The notes below the pieces were generated by a model. It was not told the origin of the DNA. It did no database searches and saw only the letters and a list, made by a program, of their open reading frames with translations. Source: Canicola haemoglobinophilus (lineage in GTDB: Bacteria; Pseudomonadota; Gammaproteobacteria; Enterobacterales; Pasteurellaceae). From it: a stretch of DNA of 64,000 nucleotides. The stretch covers positions 1 to 64,000 of the forward strand of contig NZ_MUXZ01000004.1 in the NCBI RefSeq assembly GCF_002015075.1, written 5' to 3'. A program made the translations under genes and the position numbers. How positions within the stretch are numbered: position 1 is the stretch's first letter; each line of letters starts with the position of its first letter. This document shows positions 31,572 through 41,416 of this stretch, piece by piece.

Positions 31572-32423
31572 TTAATGCGCATGTGGTTTATTGGTAAACC
31601 ATTGCATTAATGCAATACAAACACCACCACCGATAATATTTCCTAAAGTCACAGGAATTAAATTCTTAAAGATAAAATGATAAATATCTAAATCGGCAAA
31701 TTGCGATGGATTAATATTAATTGCTTGCCAGAAATCTGCTGAGCTGGCATGTGAAGTAATTATTCCCATTGGGATCATAAACATATTTGCAACACTGTGC
31801 TCAAAGCCTGATGCAACAAACATCCCAATCGGTAAAATCATAATAAAGGCTTTGTCTGTTAAGGTTTTGCCTGCATAACTCATCCAAACCGCAATACACA
31901 CCATGATGTTACATAAAATACCTAAGCAAAATGCTTCAATCCAAGTATGATGAATTTTATGCTGTGCAGTTTTAAGAATGGTTAAGCCCCATTGTCCATT
32001 TGCTGCCATAGTTTGTCCTGCAAACCAAATTAATAGCACAATAATTAATGAGCCAACAAAATTGCCAAGATAAACAACCATCCAGTTTTTCAGCATTTGT
32101 GTTGTGGTAATGCTTTTATTGACACGAGAAATAAGACTCATGGTTGATGATGTGAAAAGCTCTGAACCACATACAACAGCCATAATGATGCCAAGAGAGA
32201 AAACTAAACCACCAACCAGTTTCGTCAATCCCCATGGGGCGCTACCTGAACCAGTTTGAGTTGTAGTGTAGAAAACGAAAGCAAGGGCAATAAATGCGCC
32301 CGCAGAAATTGCAGATAAGAATGAATAGAATTGGTGTTTTGTTGCTTTATAAGTACCTACATTTTCACCAATTTGTGCCATTTCACTAGGAGAGGCGATT
32401 ATCGTTGTATTTTCAGTTTTCAT
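31572..32423 (-). CDS. focA: Formate channel FocA
   Basis: FocA is a 283-residue pentameric formate/nitrite transporter with six helices. Family hallmarks: FIALAFVFYTTT near the first helix, the omega-loop VCGSELFTSSTM, FVGSLIIVLLIWFAG, LCNIMVCIAVWMSYAG, and GFEHSVANMFMIPMG carrying the pore histidine. It moves formate out and in across the inner membrane. ATG at 32423 has AAGG upstream; a GTG one codon earlier is also possible. It heads the focA-pflB operon with a long (about 240-base) AT-rich upstream region. Confidence 0.95.
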   Translation of the reverse strand: MKTENTTIIASPSEMAQIGENVGTYKATKHQFYSFLSAISAGAFIALAFVFYTTTQTGSGSAPWGLTKLVGGLVFSLGIIMAVVCGSELFTSSTMSLISRVNKSITTTQMLKNWMVVYLGNFVGSLIIVLLIWFAGQTMAANGQWGLTILKTAQHKIHHTWIEAFCLGILCNIMVCIAVWMSYAGKTLTDKAFIMILPIGMFVASGFEHSVANMFMIPMGIITSHASSADFWQAININPSQFADLDIYHFIFKNLIPVTLGNIIGGGVCIALMQWFTNKPHAH

Positions 32424-32571
32424 CACAGACCTTACTAAAATTAAACTGGCGTTATTTTAAGTCATTAGCTAGAAACTTTAAACTAAAAAAAATTTTATTT
32501 TTTATAAAATTTGTTAAATATTTTTGTTTTTAACAAATGTTTTACATTTAAATGTTTCAATATTTTCAAAT

Positions 32572-32587
32572 TTAACAATTAATTAAC
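32572..32587 (-). promoter_or_regulatory. Putative ArcA-P site upstream of focA-pflB
   Basis: On the minus strand GTTAATTAATTGTTAA differs from the ArcA consensus GTTAATTAAATGTTAA at one base. It is about 150 bases before focA. ArcA activates focA-pflB anaerobically in E. coli. It is also 82 bases before hinT, so the target is not certain. No clear FNR site was seen. Confidence 0.5.
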
Positions 32588-32668
32588 AAATTCAATCTAA
32601 ATTGCTATTTTTGAGGATTTCTGATAAAAAATGTATCCATAATTTTTATACTATAAGAGGACAAAAAT

Positions 32669-33019
32669 ATGGCAGAAGAAACTATTTTTAGCAAAATTAT
32701 CCGCAAAGAAATTCCAGCAAATATTGTTTATCAAGATGAATTAGTTACTGCATTTCGTGATATTTCTCCACAAGCGCCTACTCATATTTTAATTATTCCC
32801 AACAAAATTATTCCTACAGTGAATGATGTGACTTCTGAAGATGAAGTAACATTAGGACGTTTGTTTACCGTGGCGGCAAAACTTGCTGAACAAGAAGGTA
32901 TTGCGCAAGATGGCTATCGTTTGATAGTGAATTGTAATAAGCATGGTGGACAAGAAGTTTATCATTTACATATGCATTTAGTTGGTGGTGAGCCTTTAGG
33001 TAAAATGTTGGCAAAATAA
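32669..33019 (+). CDS. hinT: HIT family purine nucleoside phosphoramidase
   Basis: HinT is a 116-residue hydrolase of AMP-lysine and other adenosine phosphoramidates. The histidine-triad motif reads HLHMHLVGG at about residues 101-109, with the catalytic middle histidine. The N-terminal [19 protein letters not shown] is typical. RBS AGAGGAC is well spaced. It is followed by ycfL with a one-base overlap (TAATG) in the same order as E. coli hinT-ycfL. Confidence 0.94.
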   Translation: MAEETIFSKIIRKEIPANIVYQDELVTAFRDISPQAPTHILIIPNKIIPTVNDVTSEDEVTLGRLFTVAAKLAEQEGIAQDGYRLIVNCNKHGGQEVYHLHMHLVGGEPLGKMLAK

Positions 33020-33375
33020 TGAAAAAGTTACTCATCGCCTTTACGCTGAGTTTGGGATTAATGGCTTGTAGTTCATCGGAGAAAGTGAATTTACTCCATT
33101 CTCAGCAACCTATTGTAAATATTAGTTCTGGACTTGCACCATTAATTGAAGTAAACACAACGCATTCATCAGCTTCGGTGAAAAATATTTCACAACAGCA
33201 AGTGACGTTTAGTCACTATGTTTTTTGGTACGATAAAAATGGTGTAACTCAAGGCAATGAACCTAATTTGAAAAATCCCCCTATGCTTAGTTTAGCGCCA
33301 AGGGAAAAAATCCAATTAAGGCTACAACCGCCAACAACAGAAAGTATAAATTACCGCCTTTATTTAGGTTTATAG
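33019..33375 (+). CDS. ycfL: YcfL family lipoprotein
   Basis: This is a 118-residue protein with a lipoprotein signal ending LMACSSS (Cys at residue 17). The mature part is a single beta-rich DUF1425 domain (VNTTHSSASVKNISQQ, then a FWYDKNGVTQG strand pair). Residues after the lipid-bearing Cys (Ser-Ser) favour the outer membrane. Function is unknown; in E. coli ycfL lies next to lpoB, the PBP1b activator, but no lpoB follows here and nagZ comes instead. Confidence 0.82.
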   Translation: MKKLLIAFTLSLGLMACSSSEKVNLLHSQQPIVNISSGLAPLIEVNTTHSSASVKNISQQQVTFSHYVFWYDKNGVTQGNEPNLKNPPMLSLAPREKIQLRLQPPTTESINYRLYLGL

Positions 33376-33381
33376 ATCAAT

Positions 33382-34428
33382 ATGTCAACATTACTAATCG
33401 ACTTAGCTGGTCAAGAGTTACGCCAAGAGGAAATAGAATTACTTGAGCATCCTTTAGTTGCGGGATTAATTTTATTTAGTCGTAATTTTTATGATATTGA
33501 GCAAATTCAACACCTTATTCGTTCTGTACGTCAAAAAGTTAAAAAGCCTTTATTAATCACCGTTGATCAAGAGGGTGGACGTGTACAGCGTTTTCGAGAA
33601 GGTTTTACTCAGTTACCTGCAATGCAATCCTTTGCTTGTTTAATTTCCGATCCTCAGCAACAACAAGAAATGGCTTTACAAGCTGGCTGGCAGATGGCCG
33701 CAGAAATGACCGTACTTGATATTGATCTGAGCTTTGCGCCTGTTCTCGATCTCGGTCATCAATGTAAGGCAATTGGCGATCGTAGTTTTCATCATGAGCA
33801 AAATAAACTCATTGAACTTGCAGAGAAATTTATTCAAGGCATGGGACAAATTGGCATGTCATCAACAGGTAAACATTTTCCAGGTCATGGACATGTTTTG
33901 GCTGATTCTCATTTGGAAACGCCTTATGATGATCGTGCAAAAGAATTGATTTTTGCACAAGATATTCAACCTTTTCAATACCTAATTAATCGAGGTTTAT
34001 TGGATGCGGTTATGCCTGCGCATGTGATTTACACTCAATGTGATAATCAGCCTGCAAGCGGATCATCTTATTGGTTAAAAGAAATTTTGCGCCAACAACT
34101 CGGGTTTCAAGGGGCAATTTTCTCCGATGATCTTGGCATGAAAGGGGCGGGTTTTATGGGCGATTGTGTTGCGCGTTGTGAACAATCTCTCTCTGCTGGC
34201 TGTGATTTATTGCTGTTATGTAATGAGCCTGAGGCAGTGGTGCAAGTTTTGGATAACTTCAAGCCAGAAGAAAGCCAAAATGAGCAAATCATGCGCCAAA
34301 AGAGATTGCATAAGCTATTTAAGAAACAACAGATAGATTGGAACTGCTTACGCACTCAACGTCGTTGGTTAGAAAATCACAAAAAACTGACCGCTCTTCA
34401 ACAAGATTGGTTAGCTTACAAGGGATAA
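33382..34428 (+). CDS. nagZ: Beta-N-acetylhexosaminidase NagZ
   Basis: NagZ is a 348-residue cytoplasmic family 3 glycosidase that removes GlcNAc from anhydro-muropeptides imported by AmpG. The catalytic loop with the acid/base dyad is [14 protein letters not shown] (about residues 165-178), and the nucleophile Asp is in [13 protein letters not shown]-terminal [15 protein letters not shown] binds substrate. Same length class as E. coli NagZ (341). It lies 6 bases after ycfL and 1 base before rlmC in one operon. Confidence 0.95.
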   Translation: MSTLLIDLAGQELRQEEIELLEHPLVAGLILFSRNFYDIEQIQHLIRSVRQKVKKPLLITVDQEGGRVQRFREGFTQLPAMQSFACLISDPQQQQEMALQAGWQMAAEMTVLDIDLSFAPVLDLGHQCKAIGDRSFHHEQNKLIELAEKFIQGMGQIGMSSTGKHFPGHGHVLADSHLETPYDDRAKELIFAQDIQPFQYLINRGLLDAVMPAHVIYTQCDNQPASGSSYWLKEILRQQLGFQGAIFSDDLGMKGAGFMGDCVARCEQSLSAGCDLLLLCNEPEAVVQVLDNFKPEESQNEQIMRQKRLHKLFKKQQIDWNCLRTQRRWLENHKKLTALQQDWLAYKG

Positions 34429-34429
34429 T

Positions 34430-35623
34430 ATGCAACCGATCATCAATTGTCAGCATTATATCAAGGGCGATTGCCGTTCTTGCCAATGGCTAGAAAAGGA
34501 GTATGAGCAACAATTACAGGAGAAAATGCAAGATTTAACTATGCAGTTATCCGCTTTTCCTGATTACCGCATGGAGCCAACTTGCACATCAACAATCTCA
34601 GGCTTTCGTAATAAAGCAAAAATGATCGTGAGTGGCTCTGTTGAGCGTCCAATTTTAGGGATTTTGCCAGATCATAATAATCCGCAAAGTGCGGTCGATT
34701 TATCTGATTGCCCACTTTATCCAGCTTCTTTACAAGCTATTTTTCCTATCCTCAAAGATTTTATTGGACGTGCTGGATTAGTACCTTACAACATTCTGAA
34801 ACGCAAAGGTGAGCTCAAATATATTTTGCTGACAGAAAGTCAATCAACAGGCAAGATGATGTTGCGTTTTGTTTTGCGTTCTGAGTTGAAATTATCTCTT
34901 ATTCAACGGGAATTACCTTCGTTGTTAGCGAAATTACCGCAATTAGAGGTTGTCAGTTTAAATATACAACCTCAACATGCGGCTATTTTGGAAGGGGAAA
35001 AAGAGATTTTTCTTACTGAACAACAAGTTCTTGCAGAAAGTTTTAATCAAATTCCTTTGTTTATTCGTCCACAAGGTTTTTTCCAAACCAATCCTGTTGT
35101 TGCAGAGAAACTTTATCATATTGCGCAAGAATGGGTTTTAGCCTTAAATGTTGAGTATAAAATTCAGTATTTATGGGATCTTTTTTGTGGTGTAGGCGGG
35201 TTTGGGTTACATTGTGCGAGCGCTTTACAAAAAGAAAACCCAGCAATTAAATTAACAGGAATCGAAATTTCTCCGTCTGCGATTTTTTCAGCTACTTTAT
35301 CGGCTAACAAATTAGCTTTACCGCAAGTGAATTTCCAATCTTTAGATGCTGCGACTTTTGCATTACAGCAAAATGATACGCCTGACTTGATTATTGTAAA
35401 TCCGCCACGTAGAGGAATTGGGCGAGAGTTAGCTGAATTTCTCAATCAATTAAGACCGCACTTTATCCTGTATTCAAGTTGTAATTCACAGACAATGGCA
35501 AAAGATATGCAGTATTTATCTGCTTATCAGTTAGAAAAAACACAATTATTTGATATGTTCCCGCATACTTCGCACTATGAAGTATTAAGCCTTTTAAAGC
35601 TAAAAATGAATTGCGATCTTTAA
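34430..35623 (+). CDS. rlmC: 23S rRNA (uracil-747-C5) methyltransferase RlmC
   Basis: RlmC is a 397-residue SAM-dependent m5U methyltransferase with an iron-sulfur cluster. N-terminal cysteines (C7, C15, C18) with [13 protein letters not shown] are the RlmC hallmark; absence of an N-terminal TRAM domain separates it from RlmD. The SAM motif is [16 protein letters not shown], and the catalytic nucleophile is in [10 protein letters not shown] followed by YSSCNSQTM. It methylates U747 in 23S rRNA. It directly follows nagZ. Confidence 0.93.
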   Translation: MQPIINCQHYIKGDCRSCQWLEKEYEQQLQEKMQDLTMQLSAFPDYRMEPTCTSTISGFRNKAKMIVSGSVERPILGILPDHNNPQSAVDLSDCPLYPASLQAIFPILKDFIGRAGLVPYNILKRKGELKYILLTESQSTGKMMLRFVLRSELKLSLIQRELPSLLAKLPQLEVVSLNIQPQHAAILEGEKEIFLTEQQVLAESFNQIPLFIRPQGFFQTNPVVAEKLYHIAQEWVLALNVEYKIQYLWDLFCGVGGFGLHCASALQKENPAIKLTGIEISPSAIFSATLSANKLALPQVNFQSLDAATFALQQNDTPDLIIVNPPRRGIGRELAEFLNQLRPHFILYSSCNSQTMAKDMQYLSAYQLEKTQLFDMFPHTSHYEVLSLLKLKMNCDL

Positions 35624-35653
35624 GATTGTTTTGAACTTTATTAGAAGTTATGA

Positions 35654-35672
35654 ACATGAATTTAATTCATGT
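35654..35672. promoter_or_regulatory. Putative MetR operator upstream of metF
   Basis: A perfect 19-base palindrome, ACATGAATTTAATTCATGT, contains the MetR consensus TGAA-N5-TTCA. Partial outer symmetry (AGTTAT...ATAACT) extends it. It lies about 90 bases before metF. MetR activates metF in Salmonella (published), so homocysteine-responsive activation is a reasonable inference. Confidence 0.6.
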
Positions 35673-35760
35673 AAATTATAACTTTTCTGAAATTGACACA
35701 TATTTACTTTCTATTTATGATGCTTTCAAACGATATTAAAAATAAATTTATTAGGAGTAA

Positions 35761-36651
<891 letters not shown>

Positions 36652-36690
36652 AATCCCTAAAAAAAAAAACACCGCACTTTTAGGTAAAAA

Positions 36691-36724
36691 AGAAGGACTG
36701 AATTGCTAAATCCAGTCCTTTTTT
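36691..36724. terminator. Terminator between metF and ycaO
   Basis: Stem AAGGACTG/CAGTCCTT with an 11-base loop and TTTTTT on the plus strand follows metF. A-runs on the other side let it also serve the convergent ycaO. An uptake word (ACCGCACTTTT) lies just before it. Confidence 0.85.
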
Positions 36725-36740
36725 ATGTTGTAAATTTTAA

Positions 36741-38504
36741 TTATTCACACCAATTTTCACGTTTTGCTTTTTGTAACTTCTCATAAGCGGCTAATAATTT
36801 TTGGTGTGCGCTAAATTGAGTTAAGTTCTCATCATCTGCGAGTAAATCATAGAACGGATTGCCGCCTTGTATAGCATTCCAAGCAAAATCAACCGCACTT
36901 TGACCGTACATTTTGTCAAATACCATTCTATATTGTTGCGGATCTCTCGTTTTATCTAAGAACAGCTCAATGCTGTTAATTAAGCAACGGTAATAATTCG
37001 CTCGTTCAGCTGTGAAGACGGAGCTATTCATATTTAAAGTCCAGTTTGCCCAATCTAATGCGCCATCTAAATCATTAATTGCGAGTAAAAGCATTGATTT
37101 TAATTCACCAATACGCAGCGTTGTCCAGCCTGATTTTACTGGTGCAACAATACCGATGAATTCACGTACACGAGTGGCATCATCAATTCCTTGCTCATCT
37201 AATTCAGATAATAACTCTTGGTAGGTTTCTTGATCGTGATGAAAGTGCGGTAGATCCAATAAGATTTCACGCCAATCCATGCCCATATTGTTATTCGCAT
37301 AGATTAAGTCATCCGCAGGATAAATATCAGACATACTTGGTACTAAAATTCGACAAGCGTAAACACCTAAATGGTTGTAATCCATAATATAAACTTCTTT
37401 TTGTTCCGCTTGGAAAATCGCCATGAGGTTATCGTATTCTTGTTGGGTTGTGCCTGAAAAATCCCAATCTACAAAAGGATAATCCGCATCAGATTTAAAT
37501 AAGTCCCAAGAAATTAAACCGCTTGAATCAATAAAGTGAGTTTCTAAATTCGCATGTTCAGCCACATCATCATTATTAAAGGATGGGGGAGTGAAAACAT
37601 CCAAATCTTTTAAGCTGCGACCTTGTAATAATTCTGTTACCGTACGTTCTAACGCTACTTGGAAATTAGGGTGTGCACCGAAAGAGGCAAAACAAGTGCC
37701 ATTATTTGGATTAAGTAAAATCACACAAATAACTGGATATTTACCGCCTAAAGAGGCATCGTAAGCAAGAATTGGAAAACCTTCTTGTTCCAATTTCTCA
37801 ATTGAGGCTTGAATAGAAGGGTAGCGGTTCATGACCTCTTGCGGAATAAGCGGTAAGCTAATGGCTTCAGCGATAATTTTATTTTTTACATAGCGTTCAA
37901 AAACTTCCGACAAACCTTGTACACGAGCTTCAAATTTTGTGTTACCAGCCGACATACCGTTAGATACATAAAGGTTCGCAACGATACTTTGTGGAATATA
38001 CACAGTTTGTTGATCAGATTGGCGAATATAAGGCATTGCTACAATACCACGATCATAATTACCAGATTGCAAATCTACTAAAAGCTCAGGCGTAAGCTCT
38101 TGATTAGGATCGTAATAATTGAGCAAGTAATCATCTAATATGCCCTCTGGTAAGCTTTCTTCATCTTCAATTGGGAACCATTTTTCACTTGGATAATGTA
38201 CAAATTCAGCATTTGCTACATTTTGTCCTAAATAAAAATCTGCGAAGAAATAGTTGGTAGAAAGACGCTCAAAATATTCGCCTAAAGCGGAAGCTAGAGC
38301 CGCTTTTTTACTTGCGCCTTTACCATTAGTAAAACATTGCGGGCAATCTTTATCACGAATATGTACAGACCAGACATTTGGGACTGGATTTAACCAAGAG
38401 GCTTCTTCAATGTTAAAGCCAAGTGTGGTTAATTTTTGTTGGAATTTTGCGATGCTGTCTTCTAAGGCGGCATCTTTGCCCGGAATAAAAGTTTGTTCTG
38501 TCAT
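36741..38504 (-). CDS. ycaO: YcaO protein (S12 beta-methylthiolation accessory)
   Basis: This is a 587-residue ATP-dependent YcaO-fold protein, nearly the length of E. coli YcaO (586) and alike from end to end. The ATP-binding region includes KGASKKAALASALGEYFERLSTNYF and NGMSAGNTKFEARVQGLSEVFERYVK, with GAHPNFQVALERTVTELLQGR further on. The C-terminal 150 residues form the TPR-like domain. E. coli YcaO helps RimO methylthiolate Asp88 of ribosomal protein S12. No RiPP precursor lies beside it, so a biosynthetic role is not suggested. Confidence 0.92.
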   Translation of the reverse strand: MTEQTFIPGKDAALEDSIAKFQQKLTTLGFNIEEASWLNPVPNVWSVHIRDKDCPQCFTNGKGASKKAALASALGEYFERLSTNYFFADFYLGQNVANAEFVHYPSEKWFPIEDEESLPEGILDDYLLNYYDPNQELTPELLVDLQSGNYDRGIVAMPYIRQSDQQTVYIPQSIVANLYVSNGMSAGNTKFEARVQGLSEVFERYVKNKIIAEAISLPLIPQEVMNRYPSIQASIEKLEQEGFPILAYDASLGGKYPVICVILLNPNNGTCFASFGAHPNFQVALERTVTELLQGRSLKDLDVFTPPSFNNDDVAEHANLETHFIDSSGLISWDLFKSDADYPFVDWDFSGTTQQEYDNLMAIFQAEQKEVYIMDYNHLGVYACRILVPSMSDIYPADDLIYANNNMGMDWREILLDLPHFHHDQETYQELLSELDEQGIDDATRVREFIGIVAPVKSGWTTLRIGELKSMLLLAINDLDGALDWANWTLNMNSSVFTAERANYYRCLINSIELFLDKTRDPQQYRMVFDKMYGQSAVDFAWNAIQGGNPFYDLLADDENLTQFSAHQKLLAAYEKLQKAKRENWCE

Positions 38505-38578
38505 GAATTTTCCCTATATGTTAAAAGTGCGGTGCATAATAGGGAAGTTTATTTCTTTGAGCAAGATAAATATGGCGT

Positions 38579-38872
38579 TTATTCACAATTTTCTTGTTGT
38601 AACTCTTCCATTATTTCATGGTATTCAACGAGCACATTCCAAATAGCATCTTCTGATAGAACGCTGTAGTTTCCATGAGTATCGAATTCATATTGATCCG
38701 AATTATCATGTAAGGTTAACCAATGAGGGTTTTCATAAAAATCTATAAGTTCTTGCATTATGTTTTTGGCTTGATGAAGAACCTCAGAATTATGGCGGAT
38801 TTTGGGTAGTAACTTGAGCATTTTTCCATAATTATCTTGTGCTCGTTGAATTTGTTGTAAGGTATTATCCAT
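38579..38872 (-). CDS. Small DUF4298 family protein
   Basis: This is a 97-residue acidic, mostly helical cytoplasmic protein. The C-terminal half carries what I recognise as the DUF4298 pattern: a helix, a tyrosine/tryptophan segment (DFYENPHW), then SVLSEDAIWNVLVEYHEIMEEL. Function is unknown. It starts 5 bases downstream of the fdhE stop (ATG at 38872), so it is probably co-transcribed with fdhE. Confidence 0.7.
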   Translation of the reverse strand: MDNTLQQIQRAQDNYGKMLKLLPKIRHNSEVLHQAKNIMQELIDFYENPHWLTLHDNSDQYEFDTHGNYSVLSEDAIWNVLVEYHEIMEELQQENCE

Positions 38873-38877
38873 TGCTT

Positions 38878-39783
38878 TTATTCTTGATTAGCAAATAAGA
38901 AAGGATTTAGTCCACTACGCAAAAAGCCTTTATCTTCCATTTCTATATCTAAGAATATGCTGGCAAGGTCATCTGCAATAGGCTCTAAATAAGGATCTTT
39001 TTCTTGATAAAAGATTTTTAAATAGCTATGACAATCGCCACAACTTTCCGTTTTTACTGCGGCAAATTCATTATCAATGGACCAATAATCTAATTTTTCA
39101 CTTTGTTCACAGTTTGTGCATTGGCTTCTGACCACGTTCCATTCAGTTTCACATAATGAACAATGTAGATAACGTAGGCCTTGTTGAGAACCTAGGTGTA
39201 CTACACTTGCTGTTGGGGAAGATGCGCATATTGGACAATGTTGTAGATTTTTGTTGCTTTCCATTTCTATTTGGCGAGGAAGTTGTTGCACTAATTGGAG
39301 CCAATATACTGACAATGCTGACCAAATAAATAGCGCTTTATCACTGCTTACTAAAGACAATTCTTGAGCAAGCAATTGATCAGCGAGTTGCTCAATTTCT
39401 GTATGAGAGGATTTTTCTAAATTTTCTATGGTTGTCAACATCATTTCGTTGGCTTGTGGTTTAAGTTTTGCTAGCAAAGCCTGCAGAATATCTTGCCAAA
39501 TTGGATCACGTTGCCATTGTTTTATGTGTAAAGGATAGTAAGCATTGAATGTAAGATTTTCGGTTTTGGGTAATGGAAAATCCTTTAAGACGCTAAGTTG
39601 GGCATCAACTAATGTTGAGAGAAAAAGAAGATAGTCTTGTAATGGATGATCCTTTGCCAGTTTCTTTAGGCGTTCAGAACGACGTTGATAAAGATTTTGT
39701 GGATTAGCAAACAGTAAAGGTGGCGCATGAGGTTCATTTTTTTGTTGTTGTATTTCTTGTTCAGATAAGATTTTAATACTCAT
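38878..39783 (-). CDS. fdhE: Formate dehydrogenase accessory protein FdhE
   Basis: FdhE is a 301-residue cytoplasmic chaperone that proofreads the formate dehydrogenase alpha subunit before Tat export. Four CxxC-like pairs between about residues 183 and 246 ([27 protein letters not shown]) form the rubredoxin-like metal site that defines the family. The N-terminal helical domain is typical. It lies downstream of fdxGHI beyond a hairpin, with its start 63 bases past the fdxI stop. Confidence 0.92.
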   Translation of the reverse strand: MSIKILSEQEIQQQKNEPHAPPLLFANPQNLYQRRSERLKKLAKDHPLQDYLLFLSTLVDAQLSVLKDFPLPKTENLTFNAYYPLHIKQWQRDPIWQDILQALLAKLKPQANEMMLTTIENLEKSSHTEIEQLADQLLAQELSLVSSDKALFIWSALSVYWLQLVQQLPRQIEMESNKNLQHCPICASSPTASVVHLGSQQGLRYLHCSLCETEWNVVRSQCTNCEQSEKLDYWSIDNEFAAVKTESCGDCHSYLKIFYQEKDPYLEPIADDLASIFLDIEMEDKGFLRSGLNPFLFANQE

Positions 39784-39804
39784 AGATTTCTTCTTGATAT
39801 ATGG

Positions 39805-39832
39805 AAAGTGCGGTAGATTTTACCGCACTTTT
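39805..39832. terminator. Inverted uptake-sequence hairpin between fdxI and fdhE
   Basis: AAAGTGCGGTA and TACCGCACTTT pair around a six-base loop. On the minus strand the tail is poor in T, so termination after fdxGHI may be partial, allowing read-through into fdhE. Confidence 0.6.
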
Positions 39833-39845
39833 GTTATGTTATGGA

Positions 39846-40520
39846 TTAATGTTTCTTTTTATTCGCTAATTCTTGTTCAAGTTCTGGTTCAACTTCTTCA
39901 CGATACCAACGAGGGTGATGTTTTTTCGCCCAGCGTACAGTAACCCAGCCTTCGACCATGCCTCGAATAGAACCTTTAACCCAGAATGCCATGTAAATAT
40001 GTACCATTATGCCTGTAAACAATAAGAATGCACTTGCAGAATGTAACAAGATAGCAATGCGGATAACTGGAATTGGGAAATTATGTGAGAAATATTGGCG
40101 CCACATAATAATACCTGTCGCTAACAAGGTAAACATAGCCAGGATAAGTGTCCAAAACAGCATTTTTTGTCCTAGGTTATATTTCCCATTATCAGACACC
40201 GCATGTTCATTGCCTTTTAAAACTTCAACAATATTTTTTAGCCATACCCAGTCATTTTTTTCTGGGATGTTATGTCGCCAATAAATTAATGATAGATTAA
40301 TAAACGCTACAAACATCACAATCCCAGTGAATGGATGAACAAAACGGGCTATTCTTGGATTACCTAAAATCTCTGTTAACCAAGAAAAATCAGGGAAGAA
40401 AAAGGCTAAACCTGATAGGCCTGTTGTGAAGAAACAAATAACCAAGAGCCAGTGGCTTAATCTTGCAGGAAGTTTATGGCGTATGATTTTTTGATCATTT
40501 GCGATCTTGATCTTACTCAT
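39846..40520 (-). CDS. fdxI: Formate dehydrogenase cytochrome b556 subunit
   Basis: This is a 224-residue gamma subunit with four membrane helices that carries two haems b and passes electrons from FdxH to the quinone pool. Haem-ligand histidines sit in [33 protein letters not shown] and MVHIYMAFW. The start at 40520 has AAGGAG upstream and overlaps fdxH by 8 bases. A longer frame (from 40577) would overlap by 65 and is rejected. It equals E. coli FdnI/FdoI. Confidence 0.92.
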   Translation of the reverse strand: MSKIKIANDQKIIRHKLPARLSHWLLVICFFTTGLSGLAFFFPDFSWLTEILGNPRIARFVHPFTGIVMFVAFINLSLIYWRHNIPEKNDWVWLKNIVEVLKGNEHAVSDNGKYNLGQKMLFWTLILAMFTLLATGIIMWRQYFSHNFPIPVIRIAILLHSASAFLLFTGIMVHIYMAFWVKGSIRGMVEGWVTVRWAKKHHPRWYREEVEPELEQELANKKKH

Positions 40521-41415
40521 TTTTTTCTCCTTGTTCATGTTCTTCATGCTCATCAAGTTCTTCTGTATTTGGACCAATCGCTAAATAATGTGCGATTTCT
40601 GAAAGGATAATACCTCCCATCGCCACCGCTGCAACTGGTTTTAACACATCTTTCCATAAGGTAATACTGAGATCGATTTTCGGGTCTTTTGGTAAGCCTG
40701 AATAAAGTTCTGGTTTATCCGCATGATGTAAAACATACATTACATGAGTACCGCCAACGCCTTCTGGATCATAAAGCCCCGCATTTTTGTAACCACGAGA
40801 TTTTAAATCTGCAATACGTTTTTCCGCATAGTGTTTCATCTCTTCTTTACTACCGAACTGGATTGCGCCTGTTGGACAAGTTTTGACACAAGCAGGTTCT
40901 TGGCCTACAGAAACACGATCAACGCAAAGGGTGCATTTATAGACTCTGTTGTCCTTATTATTCATTCTTGGAATATTGAACGGGCAACCTGCGATACAAT
41001 AGCCACAACCAATACATTTGTCAGATTGAAAATCAACAATACCATTTGCATATTGAATAATGGCGCCTGGTGATGGGCAAGATTTTAAGCAACCCGGCTC
41101 GCTACAATGCATACAGCCATCTTTACGAATTAGCCATTCTAAACGATCATTTTCTTCCACTTCATTGAAACGCATGACCGTCCAAGCTTTTGGAGCAAGA
41201 TCTATTGGATTATCATAAACGCCAATACAAGACTGAGGCTCAATACGCAAGTCATTCCATTCTGAGCAAGCGACTTGGCAAGCCTTACAACCGATACAAG
41301 CGCTAACATCAATCAATTTTGCCACTTCAATTTGATGATCTCGAGCATGTGGCGGAGGTGTTAAAGCTGAAGTTGCTGAGGACTTAATAATATTTTGAGA
41401 TTGAACTGTACTCAT
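40513..41415 (-). CDS. fdxH: Formate dehydrogenase iron-sulfur subunit
   Basis: This is a 300-residue beta subunit with four [4Fe-4S] clusters held by ferredoxin-like cysteine sets: [37 protein letters not shown] and CTLC-VDRV with CVKTCP. A single C-terminal membrane helix ([19 protein letters not shown]) anchors it, with the domain in the periplasm. It links the molybdenum subunit to the cytochrome. It starts 1 base after the fdxG stop. Confidence 0.95.
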   Translation of the reverse strand: MSTVQSQNIIKSSATSALTPPPHARDHQIEVAKLIDVSACIGCKACQVACSEWNDLRIEPQSCIGVYDNPIDLAPKAWTVMRFNEVEENDRLEWLIRKDGCMHCSEPGCLKSCPSPGAIIQYANGIVDFQSDKCIGCGYCIAGCPFNIPRMNNKDNRVYKCTLCVDRVSVGQEPACVKTCPTGAIQFGSKEEMKHYAEKRIADLKSRGYKNAGLYDPEGVGGTHVMYVLHHADKPELYSGLPKDPKIDLSITLWKDVLKPVAAVAMGGIILSEIAHYLAIGPNTEELDEHEEHEQGEKNE

Positions 41416-41416
41416 T

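Noticed and set aside
36741..38872. YcaO as part of a RiPP cluster with the DUF4298 gene as precursor
   Set aside because: The protein matches full-length housekeeping YcaO, and the DUF4298 protein has no precursor-like core rich in Cys, Ser or Thr.
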